DNA of 64,000 nucleotides from Chitinophagaceae bacterium. Lineage in GTDB: Bacteria > Bacteroidota > Bacteroidia > Chitinophagales > Chitinophagaceae. Of this stretch, positions 19,059 to 28,474 are shown one piece after another. The notes under the pieces were generated by a model. The model did no database searches and had not been told where the DNA came from. It saw only the letters and a program-made list of their open reading frames with translations. Positions within the stretch are counted from its first letter, which is position 1, and the number at the start of each line of letters is the position of its first letter. Location: the NCBI GenBank assembly GCA_026415715.1, contig JAOAGO010000006.1:28789-92788 (forward strand), in the 5' to 3' direction. Both the position numbers and the translations under genes were made by a program.

Positions 19059-20111
19059 ATGAATGATAAAAAAAACATAAAATCCTTTACCGTATCTGAT
19101 ATTGAAAAATATCACAAAAACGAGTTGCCGCCTTCCCGCCGGCACGAGCTGGAAAAAGCCGCACTGGAAGATCCTTTTCTGGCCGATGCCCTTGAAGGAT
19201 ATGAGGCGCATGCGCAACGCATGGCAGATGACATTAACGAGTTAAAGAAAAATATTTTACAAAAAACGTTAAGCCCAACGGGGAAAAACAAAAAAAGCCT
19301 GATACGAAGAATACCTGTATGGGCAAAAGCAGCCGCAGCCCTGATATTATTAGGAGGAGCAGGTTTAATTACTTATAAAATATTTAAACCCGGAAAAGAA
19401 CACACACTTACAAAAACAGAAACCGAAAAAAATGAACGATGGCAAATACAACATGACACCGTAATTTCTTCCGTACAAAACCCGCCTCATGAAACATTCC
19501 CTCCTACGGCCACTTCAACAGAAAAAGAGTCAGCACAGAAAACTTTAGAAGTAAATAAAAACAAGGAATATGAATCGGTAACACTACCTCAAAAACAACA
19601 AGAAATAAAACCGTCCGTTACAACTTCACAACCGGCCCTTCAGAATTCCGATTCACTTCCGCCGCCAACCGTTCAGATTCATGAACCCGAAAAAATTCAG
19701 GAGGAAAGAATCCTGATATTAGACCGGCAAAAAAATCCTGAAGCCGTTAAAAAACAACCGGCCCCCGCAGGAAACTCTGCTAAAAGAGAAAACACGGAAG
19801 AAAATGCTGAAGGCCTGGTTGTGCATCTGAAAGAAAATAAACAAATACAAAGGCAGTCCGTAGAGCCAAAAATTCTTTATCCCATTAAAGGAGTTATAAC
19901 AGATTACCGGGGAAATGCACTTGAGGGAGTTATTATCACAAATTTAGAAACCAAAAACAGGGTGAAAAGCGATGAATCAGGAAATTTTATGTTTCTTTCG
20001 GCAGATACTGTGATAAAAGTAAAAATAGAATTGAGCGGATTCAGAACGGTTCGTACCACGCTGAAAAAAGATATTCAAAATATTATTTCTTTGAAAACAA
20101 AAGACAATTAA
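19059..20111 (+). CDS. Anti-sigma-like membrane protein with C-terminal carboxypeptidase-regulatory-like domain
   Basis: TM AKAAAALILLGGAGLITYKIF; C-terminal IKGVITDYRGNALEGVIITNLETKNRVKSDESGNFMFLS; 9 bp after the sigma gene. Confidence 0.75.
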   Translation: MNDKKNIKSFTVSDIEKYHKNELPPSRRHELEKAALEDPFLADALEGYEAHAQRMADDINELKKNILQKTLSPTGKNKKSLIRRIPVWAKAAAALILLGGAGLITYKIFKPGKEHTLTKTETEKNERWQIQHDTVISSVQNPPHETFPPTATSTEKESAQKTLEVNKNKEYESVTLPQKQQEIKPSVTTSQPALQNSDSLPPPTVQIHEPEKIQEERILILDRQKNPEAVKKQPAPAGNSAKRENTEENAEGLVVHLKENKQIQRQSVEPKILYPIKGVITDYRGNALEGVIITNLETKNRVKSDESGNFMFLSADTVIKVKIELSGFRTVRTTLKKDIQNIISLKTKDN

Positions 20112-20294
20112 TTCCTGCAATACATTTCACTCGCCAAACGAATCAGCCCGGGCGTACAACTTTTCAAAAAAAGATAACTACAGCATTTCGCTCTTTCGAA
20201 TGAAAGGGGCCGGTATTATTTTCTGCTTCTTTTAATTTTCAAACAAAATTTGATAATCACTGTTTTATCTTAACTTTAGCACAAAATTACTTTT

Positions 20295-21128
20295 ATGAAA
20301 AAGTATTTAGTGATTGCTTTTGCTCTTTATTTACAACCTTCTTTTTCACAACAGCTGAATATCCCGCAACCCAGTCCGCTGCAAACGGTAAAGCAAAATT
20401 TCGGCCTTTCTTTTATTGAAATTTCCTACTCCAGGCCGGGGGTAAAAAACAGAAAAGTTTTCGGCGATCTGGTGCCATACAATCAGGTATGGAGAACCGG
20501 AGCCAATGCAGCTACCACTATTACCTTTGGTGATGAAGTAACTGTAAACGGAGTAAAAATTGCTCCGGGCAAATACGGGTTGCTGTCTATACCGGGCGAA
20601 AAAGAATGGACTATCATTATCAGTAAACAAACCGATGTAACCGGTCCGGAGGCGTACAAACAGGATCAGGATGTTGTTCGGGTGAATGTGAAACCCCTTT
20701 CGTTAAGCATGCCGGTGGAGACGTTTACTATCAGTATTGACGATATAAAAAACAACAGTTGCAAAATTGCCCTTATATGGGATAAGGTGTATGTGCCATT
20801 TGAGGTAACAACCGAAGTGGACAGTAAAGTAATGAAGCAGATTGAAAATGTAATGCTGAAAGACAATAAGCCTTATTATTCGGCAGCCAACTATTATTAT
20901 GAAAACAATAAAGACCTGAATCAGGCTTTAGAGTGGGTTAATAAAGCGGTAGAGATGAATCCCAACTCGCAACCCTGGGTGCACACGTTAAAAACCAAAA
21001 TTCTGGCCAAGCTGGGACGAAAAGAAGAAGCCCGCGCCGCCGCACAGAATGCAATCCGAATAGCTCAGTCAACCAAATTTCCTGAATTTGTGAAGCAAAA
21101 CGAAGAAATCTTAAAGACCCTGAAATAA
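20295..21128 (+). CDS. DUF2911 domain-containing protein with TPR-like C-terminus
   Basis: SYSRPGVKNRKVFGDLVPYNQVWRTGANAATTITFGDEVTVNG...GKYGLLSIPG. Confidence 0.9.
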   Translation: MKKYLVIAFALYLQPSFSQQLNIPQPSPLQTVKQNFGLSFIEISYSRPGVKNRKVFGDLVPYNQVWRTGANAATTITFGDEVTVNGVKIAPGKYGLLSIPGEKEWTIIISKQTDVTGPEAYKQDQDVVRVNVKPLSLSMPVETFTISIDDIKNNSCKIALIWDKVYVPFEVTTEVDSKVMKQIENVMLKDNKPYYSAANYYYENNKDLNQALEWVNKAVEMNPNSQPWVHTLKTKILAKLGRKEEARAAAQNAIRIAQSTKFPEFVKQNEEILKTLK

Positions 21129-21163
21129 GGATATTTTTTCAAGAAAAAAATTTTCCGGAAAAC

Positions 21164-21196
21164 AGCGGCAATTCATAACGGTTGCCGCTTTTTTTA
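21164..21196 (+). terminator. Rho-independent terminator after DUF2911 gene
   Basis: AGCGGCAA-N10-TTGCCGCT followed by TTTTTT. Confidence 0.8.
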
Positions 21197-21247
21197 CCGT
21201 AAGATTTCATGAAAAATATTTTATAGTAAATTGTTTCCGGTTTCGCA

Positions 21248-22987
21248 TTATGCGACATATTGTCTGTTTGTTTTTTTAAAGGCCGCCTGAAACAATGAAG
21301 AAAACAATATTACCCCGGCCACGCCAATCGGATTCAGCCATAAAAAGCCAAGCTGAATTTTTTCCTGTCGGGAAAGAAAAAAGATGACCAGTACCAGAAG
21401 TTCGGCAACAAGCGCCCCCCAGAAAACGGCATGTCCGTTTTGAATTCTTCTAAAAAAAAGAGCCACTACAAAAACGCCGAGAATGACGCCGTAAAAAAGC
21501 GAGCCCAATACATTGACTGCTTCAATCAGGCTGTTGCCGGCATTGTAGGCAAACATGGCTACGATAATACAGAAAACACCCCACCCCAGTGTGTAAAGCC
21601 TGGATAACCTGAATTCCTTTTCGTCTGATTTTTTTTGTGAGGCATATCTTTTGTGAAAATCCACAACGGAAGAAGAGGCCAGCGAATTAATGGCGGCAGC
21701 GATGCTTCCCCAGGAGGCCAGAAAGATAACGGCAATTAACAATCCGACAAGGCCCTCGGGTAGATGATCCAGCACAAAGCGAAGAAATATATAATTCGTA
21801 TCGTTGTCGTCGCCGCGAATTTCGGAAGAACGAATCCAATCCTTTACTTTTTTTCTCAGGCTGTCTGATTGCAGTTGCAGATATTTCAACTTATCAATCG
21901 CTTCATTTTTTTTTGCATCTGCCTTCGTATGCAGCAAAGCAGAAATTCCGGCAGCTACTGCTTTTTTTTCATTTTGTATTGCCTGATAATGTTGCCGGGC
22001 TATTTGCAGCGAGTCGCGGTAAGAAGATTGTTGCAGTTTTTTCAGTTGTACCTGATTGAAAAAAATCGGAGCGTCGTAAAATATATAAAAGGTAAACAAC
22101 AGGGCGCCGATCAGTAAAATACCAAACTGCATGGGTACTTTGACGAAACCGTTCATCAGCAAACCCATCCGGCTTTGGGTTAGGGAGCGGGCGGTGAGAT
22201 AACGGCCTACCTGGCTTTGGTCGGTGCCAAAGTAAGAAAGCGCCAGAAAAAAACCGCCTATCAGCCCGCTGATGAGATTGTATTGATCTTTCCAGATGAA
22301 TTTTCCGTTTTCAAATCCGGTCGTGATAACATTGAGTTTTCCCAACTTTCCGCTGATGTATAATGCATCGGTGAAGCTCACCCGTCCCGGAAGTTTTTGT
22401 ACAACAATCACGGCCGCCACAAACATGGCCGAAAGAATAATGAACAACTGTAACTGCTGCGTATAGGCCACGGCTTTGGCGCCTCCGCTAAGTGTGTAAA
22501 TGATCAAAAGGCCGCCCATGAAAAGGTTGGTGTAATAGATATTCCATCCGAGCAGAGAAGATAATATGATGGATGGCGCAAATATGCTGACCCCCGTAGA
22601 TAACCCCCTTTGCAGAAGAAATAAAAAGGAAGTCAGCGCCCGGGTTTTGTTATCAAATCGCACTTCCAGAAATTCATAGGCAGTATAAACTTTCAGTTTT
22701 CTGAATACGGGAACAAAAAAAATGCAGATGACAATCATGGCCAGGGGCAAGCCGAAATAATATTGCACAAACCGCATACCGTCGGTATAAGCCTGGCCGG
22801 GAGCCGATAAAAAGGTGATGGCGCTGGCTTGTGTGCCCATGATACTTAAAAGTACCAGGCCCCAGGGCATACTTCGGTTGCTGAGAAAAAATCCTTCCAG
22901 ATTGTGAGTAATCCGGCTTTTATATACGCCATACGCAATAACCAAAGTCAATATTACGGCCAGCACCAACCAGTCTAATATGCTCAT
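21248..22987 (-). CDS. Sodium:solute symporter (SSS family)
   Basis: Multi-TM; GTQASAITFLSAPGQAYTDGMRF, LSYFGTDQSQVGRYLTARS, ASWGSIAAAINSLASSSVVDF. Confidence 0.92.
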   Translation of the reverse strand: MSILDWLVLAVILTLVIAYGVYKSRITHNLEGFFLSNRSMPWGLVLLSIMGTQASAITFLSAPGQAYTDGMRFVQYYFGLPLAMIVICIFFVPVFRKLKVYTAYEFLEVRFDNKTRALTSFLFLLQRGLSTGVSIFAPSIILSSLLGWNIYYTNLFMGGLLIIYTLSGGAKAVAYTQQLQLFIILSAMFVAAVIVVQKLPGRVSFTDALYISGKLGKLNVITTGFENGKFIWKDQYNLISGLIGGFFLALSYFGTDQSQVGRYLTARSLTQSRMGLLMNGFVKVPMQFGILLIGALLFTFYIFYDAPIFFNQVQLKKLQQSSYRDSLQIARQHYQAIQNEKKAVAAGISALLHTKADAKKNEAIDKLKYLQLQSDSLRKKVKDWIRSSEIRGDDNDTNYIFLRFVLDHLPEGLVGLLIAVIFLASWGSIAAAINSLASSSVVDFHKRYASQKKSDEKEFRLSRLYTLGWGVFCIIVAMFAYNAGNSLIEAVNVLGSLFYGVILGVFVVALFFRRIQNGHAVFWGALVAELLVLVIFFLSRQEKIQLGFLWLNPIGVAGVILFSSLFQAAFKKTNRQYVA

Positions 22988-23109
22988 GAAAATTTTTTAG
23001 TAAACAAATAAAACAAAACCATCAGCAACATAAGAAAGATAACGAGCAGCACATACCAGGCAGTCCAGCTTTTGAAAAGTGGCGGTTTTTCATTTTCGTT
23101 TCTGAGCAT
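22984..23109 (-). CDS. 41-aa small membrane protein, ATGA-overlapping with the symporter start
   Basis: Own reading: MLRNENEKPPLFKSWTAWYVLLVIFLMLLMVLFYLFTKKFS*. Confidence 0.6.
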   Translation of the reverse strand: MLRNENEKPPLFKSWTAWYVLLVIFLMLLMVLFYLFTKKFS

Positions 23110-23112
23110 AGT

Positions 23113-23289
23113 TTATTTTCTGAAAAAACGAAAAAAAGAGGACAGTCCGATTAATGCACAAAAAATCAATGCCAGAAAAATTCCGATTTTTACCCGCCTT
23201 ACGGCAATACCGATTACAAGCCCCGTCAGAATAGCAAATAAATAAGCCCATTCATTTCGTGTAAGACCGGCAAACTGCTTCCTGTCCAT
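23113..23289 (-). CDS. 58-aa small membrane protein
   Basis: Own reading: MDRKQFAGLTRNEWAYLFAILTGLVIGIAVRRVKIGIFLALIFCALIGLSSFFRFFRK*; fills the gap between PIG-L and symporter genes. Confidence 0.6.
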   Translation of the reverse strand: MDRKQFAGLTRNEWAYLFAILTGLVIGIAVRRVKIGIFLALIFCALIGLSSFFRFFRK

Positions 23290-23300
23290 TTTTTTCGGAA

Positions 23301-25787
23301 TTATTGTTTTTTATGTTGATTCAACGCAATCAGATTTGCCAGCAGACGATAAGCACCTGTTACTCCGGCAGGCAGTTGCCTGAAAAAAACCAATCCGGTA
23401 TAAGTAAACCATCCTTTTCCGTATCGGGTTATGAGCAGGCTTCCGTCATCGGAGGTTTCGCCCGCATCGGCCATGCGCAGTAATTTCTCATATTTTCCGG
23501 CGCTGTCAGATGCATGGTAAATGCTTCTTTCCTGCACCCAGCCCTTGAAATCTGCTGATGTGATTTTATTGGGAAAATGAAATACGGGATGTTCGGGTTT
23601 AAGTAAAGTGACCCCGGCCTGTTCATCCGTAACCCTGTTTCTTGTGATGTTGAAAGGATATGGACCGATTTTAGCCCGAAGCGGGCCAATGGAAGTACTG
23701 GTGTTGTATTGTACAATCAGATTTCCGCCCTGCTTTACATAATTCATCAATTTCTCATAATATTTATTCAGCCATTCATGGGTATTATATGCTCTTACGC
23801 CGGTAATGATGGCATCATAAGCGGAAAGATTAGCCCGCTCAAGTTCTTTTTCACCCAGCAGATCTACTTCAAATCCCATCTGTTCCAGGGCATCGGGCAC
23901 TTTATCGCCGGCGCCCGTTATGTATCCGATTTTTTTTCCTGCCGTTTTCAGGTCGGCCATTCTATGGATTACCGTTGCCCGGGTGAAATAACTGATATAG
24001 GGAATATGATCATATTTTATTTCACGAAGGCTCAGATTATATATTGTTTGAAAATTATTTTTTTCCTTCACAAAAAACATATATTCGTCATCGTCCGTAC
24101 TTTCTATCATGAACGGCACACGAATTCTGTTCGATGTTTTTTCTGTCGTCACTCTGTTCTGATGCAAACGAAATGAAAAGGGTTGGTTAAACCGGCTTTC
24201 AGCCATAACCGGCGAAACTTCCAAAGGATTTTTATAAAACTGAACCTCGACGCTCCCGGTAAATCTTTTTGTATTTCTCGAAACTTTAACCGGTTGAGGG
24301 GTATGCAGCATTACCGGAGGAATCACAACCAGAGGCTGATACAATTCTCCTTTCACGGGATCGGTAAATTTATATTTCACGGGAACTGTAAATTCAAGCA
24401 CCTGATCCAGAATTTTCAATGTAAAAGTGGCCTCAAAAGCAGGAGGAGATTCCGGCGATCCGGCTAAGTCTAAGCGGCTTATTGTAAAATGACCTTCTTC
24501 CATTTTTTCTTCAAGCCAATACGGCTGCGAAACAGGTTTTTGCATTGATACATAGAAAGTTTTCGTGAAAGAAACATTTTTATTCGTTGGCAGGAGAGCG
24601 GACATCACACTGTCATAACTGTCCACAGAGAGTCGCAGCCACTGCGAAGGAATGCCGTTCCTGTTGTTTACGGTAAATTGGATTTTCACTGAGTCTTTTT
24701 GTACGGCATAGGGCGAAGCGGCAGATGCTTCCAGATATATTCCTCCGCAGTGGCGGATTAATGACTTTATTTCAGAGAGTTTTCGTGTTTTCCAGATCCC
24801 GTCAGGCAGTTTCAAAACCGACTCATAAAGTTTAATGAGGTGCACTACTGCTTTTTGCGGCCGTAAAAAATCGTAAGAGGCCAGCATCGTATCAATCATT
24901 TGTTCTATTCTTTCTCCGCCCGGAATTCTTCGCCAGGAAATATCTATATCATCCATCAGATCCTGAACCGGCGGTTTTCCTTTTGTACAAACAAAATATT
25001 CAAAAATTTCACCTCTGGAAGAAGGCACTCCGAATCCCTGGCTTTTGTGCTGGCTTCGGCTTTCTGCGGCAATCTCTCCGTAGCTTTTCCCTAAAAGAGA
25101 ATTAAATCCCCCCACATCTATCTTAAACTGATCGCTCCGGGTAGTGTTCGTGCCGCCAAAGTTAAATGTATTCCAAAGCACCCTGGTGGCTTTCCATGGA
25201 TCTGCAAGTTTCAACTGTTCTGCGAATCTGGTAGCATCGCCGGAAATTTCATAGGCTTCATTGGCCAGGATAGCTGAAGCAGTATGATGACCGTGTCCTC
25301 CTTCACCGGTTACCGGAAAACGGGTAATGATGATATCCGGCTGAAATTTGCGAATGATCCAAACCACATCGCCGAGAATTTTTTCTTTATTCCATATGCT
25401 GAAGGTTTCTTCCGGAGTTTTGGAATAGCCGAAATCGTATGCCGAAGTAAAATATTGTTCTCCGCCGTCAATTTTCCGGGCCGCCAGTAATTCCCGGGTG
25501 CGAATGAGACCCAGTTCTACTCCCTGCTCTTCGCCGATAAGGTTTTGGCCTCCTTCTCCGCGAGTTACAGATAGATAGCCGGTGGTAAGAAGTTTTTCAT
25601 TGGATAGCCAGGCTATTAATCTTGTATTTTCATCATCGGGGTGCGCCGCCACATACAGCACCGAACCCAGCACTTTCAGCTTCCGCATGGCCAGATAAAT
25701 TTCTGATGATGTTAAATTTCTTTCAGCCTGCGAAAAAACCTGCCCTGCCGTATGAAACAAAACAAATAATAAAACAATTTTTTTCAT
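23301..25787 (-). CDS. PIG-L family deacetylase with long C-terminal extension
   Basis: VLYVAAHPDDENTRLIAWLSNEKLLTTGYLSVTRGEGGQNLIGEEQGVELGLIRTRELLAAR; signal peptide. Confidence 0.9.
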   Translation of the reverse strand: MKKIVLLFVLFHTAGQVFSQAERNLTSSEIYLAMRKLKVLGSVLYVAAHPDDENTRLIAWLSNEKLLTTGYLSVTRGEGGQNLIGEEQGVELGLIRTRELLAARKIDGGEQYFTSAYDFGYSKTPEETFSIWNKEKILGDVVWIIRKFQPDIIITRFPVTGEGGHGHHTASAILANEAYEISGDATRFAEQLKLADPWKATRVLWNTFNFGGTNTTRSDQFKIDVGGFNSLLGKSYGEIAAESRSQHKSQGFGVPSSRGEIFEYFVCTKGKPPVQDLMDDIDISWRRIPGGERIEQMIDTMLASYDFLRPQKAVVHLIKLYESVLKLPDGIWKTRKLSEIKSLIRHCGGIYLEASAASPYAVQKDSVKIQFTVNNRNGIPSQWLRLSVDSYDSVMSALLPTNKNVSFTKTFYVSMQKPVSQPYWLEEKMEEGHFTISRLDLAGSPESPPAFEATFTLKILDQVLEFTVPVKYKFTDPVKGELYQPLVVIPPVMLHTPQPVKVSRNTKRFTGSVEVQFYKNPLEVSPVMAESRFNQPFSFRLHQNRVTTEKTSNRIRVPFMIESTDDDEYMFFVKEKNNFQTIYNLSLREIKYDHIPYISYFTRATVIHRMADLKTAGKKIGYITGAGDKVPDALEQMGFEVDLLGEKELERANLSAYDAIITGVRAYNTHEWLNKYYEKLMNYVKQGGNLIVQYNTSTSIGPLRAKIGPYPFNITRNRVTDEQAGVTLLKPEHPVFHFPNKITSADFKGWVQERSIYHASDSAGKYEKLLRMADAGETSDDGSLLITRYGKGWFTYTGLVFFRQLPAGVTGAYRLLANLIALNQHKKQ

Positions 25788-25835
25788 CTTCGGAAATGTT
25801 GCCTTTTTTATTCAATAAGGTATTCCATATTTTGC

Positions 25836-28364
25836 TCAGCGTATGGCCGAAAAGAATACGGCATTACAAAGCATCAGCTTTCCGTTTTCCCAAAAACTTC
25901 TGAACATAATATCATCGGCGAATCCAATCACAGAACCGCTTCCCATGTTTACCACACCGAATATCAGCCCGTCTTTCATTGTTTCTTTCAGCCGGAAGCC
26001 CACAAAGCCCGAAACGGGATTTTCTTTTTTCAGCACACCTACATTCCAGCCTCCTTCTTTGATAAATTCATATAAACCGCCATCCTGACGCAAGGTATAA
26101 TAGTAATCGGGATAACCAAAAGCCAGGGGATGTGTATTATCTAAAGAGATGCGATAGATAGAGCCTGTTGTCATCTCAGTTAATTCTTCTCTTTCGCGGT
26201 TTTCAAATTTTTTTAAAAGAGAATAATCTTGTTTTGACTCATTGGATTTCTTATCTTCTTCCTTTTCATTTTTAACTTTGAATCCGATATCATTTTTGGC
26301 CAGTTGAGTCATGGCGCTGCCAAAAGCAATTACTCTTCCTCCGCGGCGAATCCATTGTTTGAATCCTTCCGTCAATTCTTTGTCGTTTAAAAACCGGTAA
26401 TTTCCTTCGGGCATAATCAATACATCAAACTTATTCCAGTTGATGCGTTGAATATCATTTGCCAGGATTTGTGTAACCGGGTAGTTTAATTCTTCATCAA
26501 AAAAATGCCATATTGAACCTGACGCCGTGGCACTAACGGCATCGCCGGTAATCAGGCCTACTCTGGGAGGTTTCAACGGATGAATTAAATCGCTTCCGAA
26601 ATCCGGCCCTTTCTCTGCCCAACCGCTTTTTACCGGATACAAAGCAACGTTGTTTTCATCTGCTGTTTTTCGTACAATCTCCCAAAGTCCTTTGCCGAAA
26701 GCTTTGTTGGAGCTTTGCAAAATAAGAATTGCTCCCCGTTCAAATTTTTTTCCTCCCGCCTCAAAAGGAACTTCCGATACCCGAAGCAAAATTCCCTTTT
26801 TCAACAGCTCACTGACGGTTCGTGCGGAAGCCATGCCTTTCCATGGCAGCACATATCCGTATTCGGTATTCGGGTTGTTTATCTTTTTCGCAGATGGTTT
26901 TCCGCTGATCGGAATTCTTTCTCCGGAAGCATACGCTTTAACCCCGTAAACATAGGGCAGCGACCAGGCCGTAATATCATAAGTTACGGAATCATTCAGT
27001 TTTGATTTGGGTTCAAACAACACTTTTACCATGGCCGACCGGGGTTGCAGTGCACTGATGACAATATCGCGGGCACTGAGCGTAAAATTCTCTTCATTTC
27101 CGGTGAAATAGTTAATTCCGCGGAAGGTCCCGTTTCCGTATCCGTATTCAATTCCGTTTTTATCCAACAGTTCCAGCAGTCGGCCTATTCGTTCTTCATT
27201 CTGTTCGCTGTGCTGAATGACATAGGATTTGAATTCGCCTATCCCGTTTTGCACAGCCTGCTGAAAATATTTTTTGAATTCACGGATGAGTTGCGAAGCA
27301 TGCTGAGAAGATATTTCTACGGTACTGAGCGTTGTAATAAAATGGTGCTGCACTCTTTCTTCTAATGTTAAGGTATCGCCTTCTTCGGTAATGACGCCCA
27401 AACCGCCACTGATGCCGCCTTGTTCATAGGTCATTCCTATGGCGCCGTTGAAAGTGGGATAGGTATCTCCGTATGAAGGATAAAACAAATCAAAGCGTTG
27501 TTTGGTGAAGTATAACCAGTGATGGGCGTCGAAATACCGTGCATTATTTTTCCCGATAATTTCCTGAAATTCTTTTTGCCACCCGGTGATGACTTCGTGA
27601 TAGGGCTGAGCGGCAGGGGCAAAATAATACGGTTCATTAAATCCCTGCTCGTGAAAGTCAACATGAACCTGTGGCATCCACTGCAGATATTTTTTTATCC
27701 GGTATTGGCTCTCTTTCTGCGTTTGCCAGGCCCAGTCACGATTCAAATCAAACTGGTAATGGTTGGTTCGTCCCTGTGGCCAATGCTCCCGGTGTTCGCG
27801 GGAAAGCGGATCGGGATCAAACTTTTTTCCTACCGCCGTATGAAACCAGTTTACATAACGGTCTCTCCCGTCAGGATTCAGGCATGGGTCGATGATGATG
27901 ACCGTATTTTTCAGCCACGACCTGATTTTCTCATCCGGACGAACAAAAGCATATAATGCCAGCATTGCCGTTTCGGATGAGGCAGGCTCATTTCCGTGTA
28001 CATTATAGCTTAGCCACACAATAGCGGGAGCGGCCGATTCATCCGTTGGTTTCCCGTCTTTAATGAGTTGAGCCATCCGAAGATTATTCAGACGTACTGA
28101 TTCCAGATTTTTTATGTGTTCGGCCGATGAAATATAGGCAAGCAGCAGAGGACGTCCTTCATAGGTTTCTCCATATTGTTCCAGTTTCATGACATCCGAT
28201 GCATATTGTGCCACATGCTGAAAATAGCTCACCATTTTCCAATACGGGGTAAAACGTGTTCCGATTTTGTAACCCAGAAATTCTTCCGGAGTTTTAATCT
28301 GCGCCTGAGTAACCAGCCCTAAAACACCTGCCAAAAAAATCAACCCAAATTTTCTGATTTGCAT
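25836..28364 (-). CDS. M14 family zinc carboxypeptidase
   Basis: NVHGNEPASSETAMLALYAF (HxxE), DPCLNPDGRDRYVNWFH, HVDFHEQG; signal peptide. Confidence 0.9.
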   Translation of the reverse strand: MQIRKFGLIFLAGVLGLVTQAQIKTPEEFLGYKIGTRFTPYWKMVSYFQHVAQYASDVMKLEQYGETYEGRPLLLAYISSAEHIKNLESVRLNNLRMAQLIKDGKPTDESAAPAIVWLSYNVHGNEPASSETAMLALYAFVRPDEKIRSWLKNTVIIIDPCLNPDGRDRYVNWFHTAVGKKFDPDPLSREHREHWPQGRTNHYQFDLNRDWAWQTQKESQYRIKKYLQWMPQVHVDFHEQGFNEPYYFAPAAQPYHEVITGWQKEFQEIIGKNNARYFDAHHWLYFTKQRFDLFYPSYGDTYPTFNGAIGMTYEQGGISGGLGVITEEGDTLTLEERVQHHFITTLSTVEISSQHASQLIREFKKYFQQAVQNGIGEFKSYVIQHSEQNEERIGRLLELLDKNGIEYGYGNGTFRGINYFTGNEENFTLSARDIVISALQPRSAMVKVLFEPKSKLNDSVTYDITAWSLPYVYGVKAYASGERIPISGKPSAKKINNPNTEYGYVLPWKGMASARTVSELLKKGILLRVSEVPFEAGGKKFERGAILILQSSNKAFGKGLWEIVRKTADENNVALYPVKSGWAEKGPDFGSDLIHPLKPPRVGLITGDAVSATASGSIWHFFDEELNYPVTQILANDIQRINWNKFDVLIMPEGNYRFLNDKELTEGFKQWIRRGGRVIAFGSAMTQLAKNDIGFKVKNEKEEDKKSNESKQDYSLLKKFENREREELTEMTTGSIYRISLDNTHPLAFGYPDYYYTLRQDGGLYEFIKEGGWNVGVLKKENPVSGFVGFRLKETMKDGLIFGVVNMGSGSVIGFADDIMFRSFWENGKLMLCNAVFFSAIR

Positions 28365-28474
28365 ATTTTTATATTTTGCAGCGTAAGTTAAAAAACGTTA
28401 AGTTAATGCTGACTTATTAGTTCAACAATCAAGTAAAACTATAAAGAAAAACATTCTTTGATAAAAAACGAACC

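Noticed and set aside
23709-24176. 155-aa plus-strand ORF
   Set aside because: Antisense to the PIG-L deacetylase gene
27519-27956. 145-aa plus-strand ORF
   Set aside because: Antisense to the M14 peptidase gene, inside its catalytic-domain coding region
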